A program made the translations under genes and the position numbers. Positions 54,924 to 64,000 of a DNA stretch of 64,000 nucleotides are shown here, piece after piece. How positions within the stretch are numbered: the first letter of the stretch is position 1; each line of letters starts with the position of its first letter. Below the pieces are notes generated by a model that was not told the DNA's origin, did not search any database, and was given only the letters and a program-made list of their open reading frames with translations. Source of the DNA: Petrosia ficiformis. Its lineage: Eukaryota > Porifera > Demospongiae > Haplosclerida > Petrosiidae. The DNA lies in assembly GCA_947044365.1 (NCBI GenBank), contig OX345636.1:48462896-48526895 (forward strand), written 5' to 3'.

Positions 54924-57900
54924 TTATGTGTCTCCAAGCATAATGGACATGAATTCTTCTTTGCTAACTACATGAAGAAAATAATTATATTTAATGGTTA
55001 ATAATTTGAACTGATTATAAGTGAACATTAATGGTGGGCGATATGATTTCAAGTATACTCAATACTTAAGTAGTATCGATTACTGCTGGATACTATGCAA
55101 CACTCATGAGTAGTACGTTAATGAGTATTATGCGCAAGTGCAATACTTACCCACGTGAGAACTTGTGATATAAATTGACAATAGTTATAACTGTGAGACT
55201 ATGATTGAAGTAGTGATGTGCAATCGAACAGTTCGGAAAACTGTTTAATTACAACTGACTACTGTCTGCTGAGTTGCACGAGTTCTCAGAAATCAAAAAA
55301 TGTTGGCAAAATACTGTTTCTTCATACATTTATTGTTAAAAATATATATATAGAAAAAAATAATAACTTTTAATTAACCACTGCAAGTGATCAAGTAGTA
55401 CTTGACTACATAGCCGAAGTAATCAGTACTCGTACTTGGTATCAAATTTTGGGTATTGCCCACCACTAGTGAACATGAATTAACTATTCACCGCTTTACA
55501 TCATACATTACATCATACAATATGTATGAGTAATGGATTTTCAGTAGTGAACAGTTAAAGAAGCCACAACATAAGTGAAGATGGTTTTGGAATGAGCTAC
55601 AAGTATATCAATCTACCATCCACTTATTTATTCATCCATCCCCCATCTGTTTTTTGTTGATCCACTCATTAGGCAAACTCTTGTCGATCATAGCTCTCAA
55701 TTCATCTTTTCATCAATGTATCAATCCATCCATTCATTGATCAATTCATCCATTATCCATCCATTCATTATACTCACTCTCTCCATCTTTATCATTGTCA
55801 AACTCTTCAATCATAGCTCTCAATTCATCTTCAGACATATTCTCTCCAAGTTCTCTAGCTACACGACGCAAGTTACGAATACTAATTTTTCCAGTCCCAT
55901 CATCATCAAACAGTTTAAATGCTTTTAATACTTCTTCCGTGGGATCTCTTTGAACAACCCATTCTGACACTATATGAATGATTAAAAATAATGACATATT
56001 GAGATAAATAAGTATCCCCACGATTGCTTTCACAGAGGAGGGGGAGGTTTAATGTATGTATTATTACATTATAATTAACCCTTAGAGGACTGAACTTTTT
56101 TTTCAAATTTCTTCCCATATTCAACACTGGCATCTCGGCTGCATATATTTTGGCCACCGTTCAGTTTCTCTACCCCAAACTTGGCTCCTTTTCTGATTCT
56201 ACTAACTTGCTTTTGACTGCAACTGGGGCAAATAAAATGCCCCAGTGCATGTTGGAAACAGCTACATCCACAATATCAGGGTTAACAGCAAGAGAAATAT
56301 CTCAGCTACCCACCAGATTGCATGGGCAGGATCACTGAATCTCCGAATTGCATAAATGGTGAGGGGGCTGTGCCCCCTTCAAACCACATTAACATATACA
56401 TGTACTATATACATGTAGTTATTACATGTATATACAGTACATGTCAAATTGTCAAAAACCATACAGCAACAGTGATTACATGTACCTTAGTTCTACTGTC
56501 AGTAAAGTATAGTAATTACTGTATCACTACTGTGGCATTGAATTGACCAATTACTGTGTAAAAACTACTGTTGAACTATTGTAGTATGGAAATGAAACTA
56601 CTGAGCAATTACTGTACTGTATGGTGACTTTTAATTGATATTATACTTAATTATTTTGTCAAAGAGTTCTTATGGATAATATTTCTTGCTTGATTTTCAT
56701 ATTTGGAACTTAACATTTGTTGTTGGTAAACATTTCTATTATTTCGTAGGTTGCGTTAAAGAGTTACAGTCGTCAGCAGAACCAGCCACAAATTAAGGTA
56801 CATTTTTGTCCAGAAACAAACAAAAGAAAGACAGGAGACTTGGTGTGCGAGTTTACACTAAAAAACTACAAATGCCTTTTCCTGTTCCTGTTCCAAAGAT
56901 ATAGTAATCAGTCATTCTTCTTCGACAAATATCTCAACAAGATGTAACAATAACAAAAAGAATCCCTTCCTAGATACACAAGTAACAAAAACATGTTCAA
57001 ACATTCAGAACTGTACTGATTTTTAGAGCTAAGAAAAATGTACATGTACCTCAGTATAACAAACTAATTTTACTTCAATATAGCAGAGATAATATCACAT
57101 ATCACGTATCATGTGAATAAAGTACACAGGGTAGTTAATGCTTGAGTCAAGTTTAGGTGTGAGTTTCACTAATTTACACCTATAAATATATGTATACTCA
57201 CATAATAATTACTGATGTAAAAAGGTAAGTAGAATGATTACAATAGTAATGCACTTCAAAAGAATTACTACTACTATGATACTACTACTATAATAACAAC
57301 ACTATAATATACATGGATCTTACCTGGCCACCTATTATAATTTACGCATTGTGGAATTCTAATCAAAGATAATTATTTCATTAACTGGGCGTGGCCGCAA
57401 TGGCTGTGTAAAAAGCACTGAGATCGAGTAAGTGTGCTGAGGCGGATACTTTCTGGCCATTATTCAAGGTATGTTAGATATTGAATGCATAGATAATGAT
57501 GTTGTTAGCAATGAGTTCAGTTTGTGGAAATAACAATGGTAAACACGCAACGTTATGACGCAAAACAAAAGCTGCTTGGACCTCAAAAATACATATTTTT
57601 GACTATAACTTCGAAGATAATTGTCGAATCCTTCCACAAATTGAACCCCAAATAGGACACTGATATAGCATTACATGTTACAAGTTACAAGCCCAAACGT
57701 AGAGAGGAAAGTACCCGCCTTTTGCTGAATTTCTTGCTCGCATATGCGTAAAAATGTCTATATTTTACATTAAAACAACAGACAAAGCCTTTCATAATAT
57801 ATATGTTCGTGTAGAGTGAAAACCATTCTATCCACTCTATGTTGTCTCTTCCTCAATAGAGCTGTAAAAGTAAAGTTACAACTGTTTAAAAATGTTGCAT

Positions 57901-60900
57901 TATTTAGGTGAAAATTACTGTACTCAAGTATTAATGATCCTGTGTATAAAATGAATACACTAAAGTGCAGAACCCTCACTAGCTATTGCTAAACAGCATG
58001 GCTTTAGAGCAACTTTGCTTAGGAACCTATTGCAACAGCCAGGAACACACCATTCATATCAACACTAAGAAGTCAGTAGTACATCATAAATATGCAAAAT
58101 ATGGGGATAGCATGGCCATCAGATCTCTTGAGACCTAGCGAATTTCTGGACAAAACTTCACAAATAGCTGTATAAACACTCGTTATGACGATAGACAAAG
58201 CCCAAGAAGCAAAGCTTCAAAGATACAAAAGTTAGTGTTTCAGTGTTTTCTGCTGACATCAGCAAAAACGATAAAATTTCAAGATGGCGACAGATCGACG
58301 AGAATTTACACAGCTATTTCTCTGCAAACAAGACGAGTTCAGAACAAATTGCTTTTATTTCTTACCTGTCACTATACCAGTATTCTGCAGATATGCTCAG
58401 AATGCAGTAAGACCTTGCAGTTGTGGAGATCAAGTGGTAACACACACACACAAGAAGACTACTATAACCCTCTGCCTACGCGCTCGGGTGGGTAATTGTA
58501 TGGTTTCTCAATTCAGCCATACTGCCATCTTAACAACATGGGAAGCAACCATAGAAATACCATTTGTCATAAAATGTGATATATACCAGTGTGTTCCCAA
58601 AAAGGTGATACCATGGCACTCTCTTACTCATTAAAAAATACTGCTGTTTTACAACACTGATTGAACATTGTTGACCAAAACATCATGTACCACTGATGAA
58701 CCTCCCACCCTTAATATTGTAGGGGACACAGTTGGGTCTGGTCCTGCCTGACCAAGGTTCATAGTTTCCAGATCTCTTCTCCTGTGAACCTCAGCCAAAG
58801 AATGCCAGGTTAACATGATAGAACATACCCAATTCATATTAACGTACTGATGTTGAAAAAATCTTGATAGTTAATTTTTCCATTTCCATCTCTATCATAA
58901 TCTTTTAGTATTCTGACAACTTCAGACTTATTAACATCAAATCCTAGTGCTCTGATTGCTACCTATAAGTATATAAACACTTTATATACATGTACTTATG
59001 TGATATTATACGCATGTATAGATTAAATGTATCATCTAATTATATCACAGACAAGAGTCAAACTAAAGAACAAATATGTGAAATAATGATTTCCTGGTAT
59101 TTTAATAGCCTCCAAGGCCATCTGTATAATTGCTTTTGAAGGGCTATATATAAATTATATTCTTGTGTCGCGATAACACGCATGTTGTACACGTAGTTAA
59201 GGAAGCTGTGTCATTTCCAGGGGCTTTGTCAATTAATGGGCGTGGTGAATAATAGAACACAGGTTCGAGCTCTACAGAGTACACACCAGCAGGAAGAAAG
59301 CTAATTGTTGAAAAAAGTATGGAGAAAACATCATCTCTCTGATTCCTTTGTAGTGTCCAACATTCATTAATCATGGCTGACTTTCTCATGCCTGAAACAC
59401 AACAGCCTATTATGGTTATTACTCTCTTCTTGTGTTTTAAAGAATCTTGCAGAACTTTAGGAATATTTTTCAGATACATGTAGATAGTTCCAGTTTCCAT
59501 GCACACATGCACATACAGCTTTCTAGGGTATTTCTTCAGTGGGATTACATTATCATTATAATTATCGTAAAATTATTCTTGGCAATATCACACTGTTTGG
59601 TTTGGGTATGGTTTTTATTTATAGAAGTGAGGGTGTCTATTCATTGTAGCAAATGGTTACATCAAGAAATTACCACTTTCTTTCACTGGTCTGTAGCTTG
59701 AGTGTGTTTTTTTACTTGACACACCCATTAATTGATCAAGCCCCATAGAATGACACAACTTCCCTTGCACATTAATAGACAAAGCCACACAGCAACTTCC
59801 TTAACTACGTAGTACATATACAGCACCTACATGTACTTGCACAAACATAATAATATATATACATTAAACCCCATGGAAACCAATCATAGGAATGGCCCTA
59901 AGGGCCATAAAAATACTCAATATCAAAATTCATGTGTATCAATTAAGATTATCTGTATGTATTAGCAGAGATTGCAGCTCATGACTTGCAATTGAAACGT
60001 ATGAACAGCCATTTTTTTTCCAGGCCATCACTACACAGAAAGTACCACTATTACACATGTACTCTCTAATTGTGACTACAGTTCTGGCAATGGACTAAAT
60101 TTCTCTCTTTGAGTCCCATTAACAATGTTCACACCTTCACATGATTCTCTATCCTAAGGTTTAGTATAAATTGTAAATCAGTTCACATTTAGTGATTCTC
60201 CCACCTGCAAAGCCAGTGGCAAAAAATGATTTACACACATGTACCTCAATAATGGAAGTGGTCTGGTTAACATAATGCATAGTTAGTGTACTTGACAAGT
60301 TGACATCATTAACATTATTAAAATTGACTTCCCTTCTTAACTTTGTTTGTTTTTTATTGTTTAGTCTAGTAATTAAAACTTTTAGGTATGTTAATTGATT
60401 AACTACAACCATCATGAATATTACATGTATTTATGATTTATGATTTCCTTTCATATACTTCTGCACTCATCCAATGTCATTGTGGTTAACTTCCTCGTGA
60501 TATTTAATACATGCTAACACACCCTGACTAATGTACTCTCTATGATGACTAGTTGAGTATTTGTGGGTAAGCATCATAAATTATTTCTTTCATAATACTG
60601 GTTTTAACATCCAGTTACACATGACTGATAATATTATTCATCTCAACAACAACACTTCATGTGCCACTTTTCTTTATTATGTACTCTCCTTTGTAAGTTT
60701 CTGCAGTTTATAATTCAGAAACTATCCCTTTTTACTAGCCATTGTAGCCTGACCCAACCCATTGCAAACCAGTAGAAGGGTCTAGCCAACTGACAATATA
60801 ATATTTGTTCCAGAGTATAGTTTTAGTTAGCTAACTAAAATTGCCTATTATTGGCCAATTTTTATTGTAATTTAGTTATAGTTTAGTTAATAAAAGTAAC

Positions 60901-61633
60901 AATGCCTTACTAAAAGAAGTTTTAGTATAGTTAACTAAAACAACACTAACTAGAAGCATTCATGTCTTTGTATTACTACAAACATTTTGTCAAAAAGCAA
61001 TGAAATCTTTCATTCATAACAGGGACTACTCAACTCATCTAATACTCCAATCGCTTTAATAATTTAGTCTTCATACAACCTTGACTAATGCCAGGATTGC
61101 ACAAGAAACAGAAAACGAATCTCCTTAGAATTATGGAATGCTGTTTCCATGAGGCTCCATCTTTACAACACTCCACTGATTAGCTACCAGCCCATTTCAG
61201 AACAAATGTTATACTATCAGTCAGTTGGCCATACCCTTCACCCCATTTGCAGTGGGTTGGGTTGGATCTGGCAACACGAGACTACCGTTTCAGTACATTA
61301 GATATACTAAATAATGACATAGTACACTGATCTCATAAATATAAGAAACAAGGCAGAAATAACAATTCATTGAGCAATGACATCATGTGCCCAACAGTTT
61401 TGCTGAATACTTTCTTGAAGTATCCAGGTGCTAGTGATATCAGTGTACATAGTTAATTAACTCCATTATGAACACACCTTCAGTTCATGATAATCTATAG
61501 CTTCGTCTTTATCTGTATCAAATAAAGCAAACGCTTCCTTAATTTCTTGTTTTTGCTCATCGGTTAGTTCTATTTTTTTCTTTTTGTTGAGCTTTCTCTT
61601 TCCTTCTACAAACAGATCTTCAGAGGTAGACAT
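54924..61633 (-). CDS. CETN3: Centrin-3, copy B
   Basis: Duplicate of copy A with the same four exons and phases: 61633-61478, 58962-58848, 55969-55778, 54967-54924; 507 bases, 168 residues. Four EF-hands as in copy A; loops [36 protein letters not shown] and the split fourth loop DNDKDGE-ISKEE. Visible protein change: RNLRRV here against RNLHRV in copy A; other differences are silent or intronic. Intron 2 (55970-58847) holds 1.4 kb not found in copy A. Both copies could be expressed. Confidence 0.93.
55029..55468. mobile_element. hAT-type MITE, copy in arm B
   Basis: Same 440-bp element and the same GTGAACAT flanks (55021-55028, 55469-55476) as 21857-22296. Confidence 0.85.
57118..58485. 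other. 1.37-kb segment present in arm B only
   Basis: Absent from arm A, where GAATAAAGTA runs on almost directly to GGGTAATTGTGTGGTTTCT. Includes the dispersed repeat 57955-58260, a TACTACTACTATAATAAC microsatellite-like stretch near 57268-57295 and several short ORFs without domains. Either an insertion in B or a deletion in A. Confidence 0.6.
57955..58260. repeat. Dispersed repeat, copy 2
   Basis: Same-orientation partner of 48040-48310; begins near CACTAAAGTGCAGAAC and ends at GTTAGTGTTTCAGTGTTTTC. Confidence 0.7.
59100..59912 (-). mobile_element. MITE-1 family copy, longer form
   Basis: Arm B counterpart of 25378-25829, retaining a 370-base middle (59380-59760) that includes the ATGGCTGACTTT...CTGAAACACAACAGCCTATTA segment also found, reversed, in the copies at 4.9, 28.5 and 62.0 kb. 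It therefore shows the ancestral length better than arm A does. Contains a minus-strand frame of 122 codons without known domain. Confidence 0.7.
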
Positions 61634-61724
61634 GTTAGTGTCTAGTCTCAATACCGCCCACCTGCAACGCCCCCTGAGCGGGGGACGTCCTTGGTGAGGC
61701 CTCGAGGCTAATTAATAATTATTT

Positions 61725-62165
61725 ACGGCCCGTAGGGCCATCCTTTCCCATGGGTTCGAACTATATATATGCGTTGTATACGTAGTTAAGGAAGTTACAT
61801 CATTCCAGGGGTCCCAGTCAATTAATGGGCGTGGCGCGTAAAAGAACGCGCGATCAAGCTCTACACCAGCAGAAAGAAAACTGTGTAGCTTACGCTAGCT
61901 ATCCTACCTGGAATATATTCTTTAAGTTCTACAAGGTTCTTTAAAAGGTAAACAGAGTAGATAATCAAAATAATAACTATATTAGGCTGATGTGTTTCAG
62001 GCATCATAAAGTTAGCCATGATTACTGAATGATGGACACCACAAAGCAGTCATAGGAATACTTTTATCTTCACTTAAATTTGTAAAGCAATCATAGGGAT
62101 GTTTTTTTTCTCTATATACACTTGTTACTTAGCAGCCAACTTTACTACTGCTCAGAAGGGTTTTT
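61725..62165. mobile_element. MITE-1 family copy upstream of centrin-3 B
   Basis: Counterpart of 28217-29105 without the nested insert. Begins ACGGCCCGTAGGGCCATC, keeps GTCAATTAATGGGCGTGGCG and GTAAAAGAACGCGCG, and ends CTGCTCAGAAGGGTTTTTAT. Starts about 90 bases upstream of the centrin-3 ATG. Confidence 0.75.
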
Positions 62166-62288
62166 ATTGTAGTTTTTGTTTTTTCAGAAGATCCAACTAT
62201 AATAACACTTTCAGTTTTTTTAACTTAGCAGTTTCATTAAGAAACTGTAAGTGATAATCCTGTTGTACAAGTATTTCATTTTTCCTGT

Positions 62289-62332
62289 TTTAGATAATAT
62301 GACTACAGTTCTTGAACACAGCGATACATTTG
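62289..62332 (+). other. Possible small first exon of an unknown gene
   Basis: TTTTAG acceptor, then ATAATATGACTACAGTTCTT...ACATTTG, then a GTGAGT donor. It would encode MTTVLEHSDTFG in the direction opposite to centrin-3 B. No partner exon was found; low support. Confidence 0.2.
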
Positions 62333-62397
62333 GTGAGTGAATAACAATAATTACATAATCACTGATAATACAAGACAACAGGTTATTACTATTATGT

Positions 62398-62410
62398 ATA
62401 TATAATTATG

Positions 62411-62479
<69 letters not shown>

Positions 62480-62490
62480 TATATATATGT
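62398..62490. repeat. (TA)n microsatellite
   Basis: About 90 bases of nearly pure TA, followed at 62490-62540 by a hairpin ATATTTATAACACCCCATAT / GGGGTGTTATAAATAATAT. Confidence 0.9.
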
Positions 62491-62644
62491 AATATTTATA
62501 ACACCCCATATAGCACGAGTGGGGTGTTATAAATAATATATGGCATGATGAAGTAACACTTGCTTTCACTAATGCGCATGCGCGTGATAAATGTTAGCTG
62601 TTTAACCACGTTGTTTCACTGTTTACTGTGTTCAGGATCAGGAG

Positions 62645-63179
62645 ATGGCCGAGAAGGAGAACGTACCTCCGTCGAAGAAGCGCAAATTGTCCTTGTCGTT
62701 GAAAAATCGATTCAAATGATGAGCTGGAAGACTTATCGAAAGTGAAGATGACTAAAAACACTATACAAAGCACACGGTGGGCTATGAAGAATTTTCAAGA
62801 TTTGTTTTTTGGATACAATGATAGAAATCCAAACAATCGATGTCCAGATGAGATTTTACTACCGTCTTGTTCCGTCGACACCCTTAGTAAGTGGTTGTGC
62901 GTTTATATAGCAGATAAACAAGAAGAGAAAGTCTCGAAAATACTCTCTGGATTTGTGGACAAGTTTTCAGTAGAGAGTGAGCCACCTAAACCCCCTGTAC
63001 CACCTAAACCCCCTGTATATGCTGTCCCACCTACCCTTCCAAGCACAGTAAATCATCCACCATCTGTTGCTCAACCAATGGCAGGTTCTCATTACTACAA
63101 TTGTACTGTTAACATGTATGAAATGCCGAAACAATGTTGCTCCTTGGCTCAAACATTGCCTCATTTTGTTTTCATTTGA
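62645..63179 (+). pseudogene. Crypton/DUF3504-like ORF, frameshifted
   Basis: ATG at 62645 opens MAEKENVPPSKKRKLSLSLK (a short basic, NLS-like N-terminus) and stops at 62717. Sequence in another frame continues the same type of protein: DELEDLSKVKM, then NTIQSTRWAMKNFQDLFFGY and LSKWLCVYIADKQEEKVSKI, which resembles the N-terminal SAM-like part of ZMYM/KCTD1/QRICH1-type, Crypton-derived tyrosine-recombinase relatives. Then comes a Pro-rich repeat (PPKPPVPPKPPV) and a C-terminus with YYNCTVNM, ending at 63179. The catalytic recombinase middle is missing. Family assignment is moderate; a host gene using an internal start (62742) is the alternative. Confidence 0.5.
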
Positions 63180-63185
63180 GTCATT

Positions 63186-63430
63186 ACCCTCGCCGCGTAG
63201 CGTAGGCGGAAGGGTACGGTAATCGTTTTGTCTGTGTGTCTGTGTGTCTGTGTGTGTGTGTGTTAGCAATTTTTCTGGAAAAATAAAAACATTGACATTT
63301 CAAAAGAGGTACTGGTAGACTTCAAATTATACAAGGAAAAAAAATAACGTAGGAATTCTTCTTAAACCTTTCGGTTATAAAGTTATCACAATGTTTATAA
63401 CTCACGATTACTGTTTCCAGACTTGAGAAG
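63186..63430 (+). repeat. GGTACGGTAATCG...GTCTGTGTGTCTGTG repeat, third copy
   Basis: Begins with the imperfect palindrome ACCCTCGCCGCGTAGCGTAG / GCGGAAGGGT, then a GTCTGTGTGT tract, and aligns with the two copies at 43.7 and 44.3 kb through TTACTGTTTCCAGACTTGAG. A related head without the body is at about 15797-15835. Confidence 0.65.
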
Positions 63431-64000
63431 ACTCGTGGAGGCATCTGGACACATCAAAACATAACTACTCCTGTATCATGACTATCGCTAGCAAAGCACT
63501 ACATAAAAGCAAACAAAATTTGGGTAGTGGTTGCTACAACATCGAGTACTGGCTCCAAGCATTCTCCATTACTTTCAAACTCCGCCTATTTCAATTTCAA
63601 GTCATGTGCTGTGCACGTTACTCGAACGTCAGCAGTTTTGAGGACCTGTCTATGCTGTCTTTGTGGAATATTTCACAAGACGAATTGAGGATCTTTCTTT
63701 CTTCTTTCAGATAATACAGAGACTAAAATGTAAGACTTATAGTATAGACAAGGAAGAGACTAGTATAATCATACTAAGTAATAAGTAGTGACATGTTAGT
63801 TTATATAATTTATATATATATATATATTATATATATATATCTATATCTATTATAATATTATTATAAAAACTAACATGCCAGTACGGTTTTATAACTTAAT
63901 ATGTTTTATACACAAACTAAATCTGAAGTAAACATTCTCATTATTATATGACTATACAAACGAGCAATGATAATTATAATCTTTTGGCATATTATATTTC
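63431..64000. other. Right edge, no gene recognised
   Basis: 63530-63612 mirrors 43940-44010 (a TTTCAAGTCATGTGCTGTGC stretch and its reverse), so it belongs to the same repeat. 63788-63879 is an AT-rich hairpin with ACATGTTAGTTT / AAACTAACATG ends. The 78-codon frame 63478-63714 overlaps the repeat and has no known domain. Confidence 0.45.

Larger units (their letters stand above)
52143..62165. repeat. Segmental duplication, arm B
   Basis: Partner of 18956-29105 in direct orientation. Carries empty sites for the Tc1, the Mutator-like foldback and the nested MITE of arm A. Confidence 0.93.

Noticed and set aside
62289..62332. Exon of a further pyruvate kinase copy
   Set aside because: The 12 residues do not match any recognised kinase segment, and no kinase exon follows before 64000.

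Overview
This is an AT-rich, intron-rich animal locus. Genes with small introns lie among many DNA transposons, foldback (inverted-repeat) elements and short satellites. The mix of an intronless GABA-B-like class C receptor family, centrin-3, a CYP46-like P450, pyruvate kinase, and RecQ-, HECT-, integrase- and ZMYM-like transposon debris suggests a demosponge (an Amphimedon-like haplosclerid). The species is inferred from general character only, not proven.

Layout. 37-4082 (+): the last six exons of an intact pyruvate kinase gene; its 5' part lies left of the window. 4420-5200 (-): a relic of the 3' end of a class C receptor, split by a MITE. 5.2-7.8 kb: foldback elements, one carrying a RecQ helicase fragment. 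7.8-16.5 kb (+): a second, dead pyruvate kinase copy. Its third intron holds a 50-bp satellite split by a 3.3-kb cluster of hAT, integrase and HECT relics. 16.8-18.8 kb: another receptor relic and a third kinase relic. 18.9-28.1 kb (-): receptor A directly downstream of centrin-3 copy A. 28.2-36.5 kb: MITEs, foldbacks, hairpins and a deleted hAT, with no host gene seen. 37.0-45.05 kb (-): thirteen exons of a CYP46-like P450 with a Mutator-like transposon in one intron. 45-48.4 kb: repeats. 48.4-50.7 kb (+): a decayed BEL/Pao retrotransposon. 51.1 kb: a fourth kinase relic. 52.1-61.6 kb (-): receptor B and centrin-3 copy B. 62.6-63.2 kb (+): a broken Crypton-like ORF.

The main architectural result is repeated duplication of a 'pyruvate kinase 3' end next to receptor 3' end' unit. 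Four kinase/receptor junctions are visible, in convergent orientation, at different stages of decay. Units 3 and 4 also carry centrin-3 and form a roughly 10-kb direct segmental duplication (about 18.96-29.1 kb and 52.14-62.17 kb). Both centrin copies and both receptor copies keep open frames. Comparing the two arms shows which transposons came before the duplication and which came after, and gives empty target sites with 2-, 4- and 9-bp target duplications.

Functionally, the host genes are a glycolytic enzyme, a centriole/basal-body calcium protein, a sterol-type monooxygenase and surface receptors. They look like chance neighbours, not a pathway. The possible exception is the centrin-3/receptor pair, whose 129-bp spacing and TATA-like box are kept in both copies.
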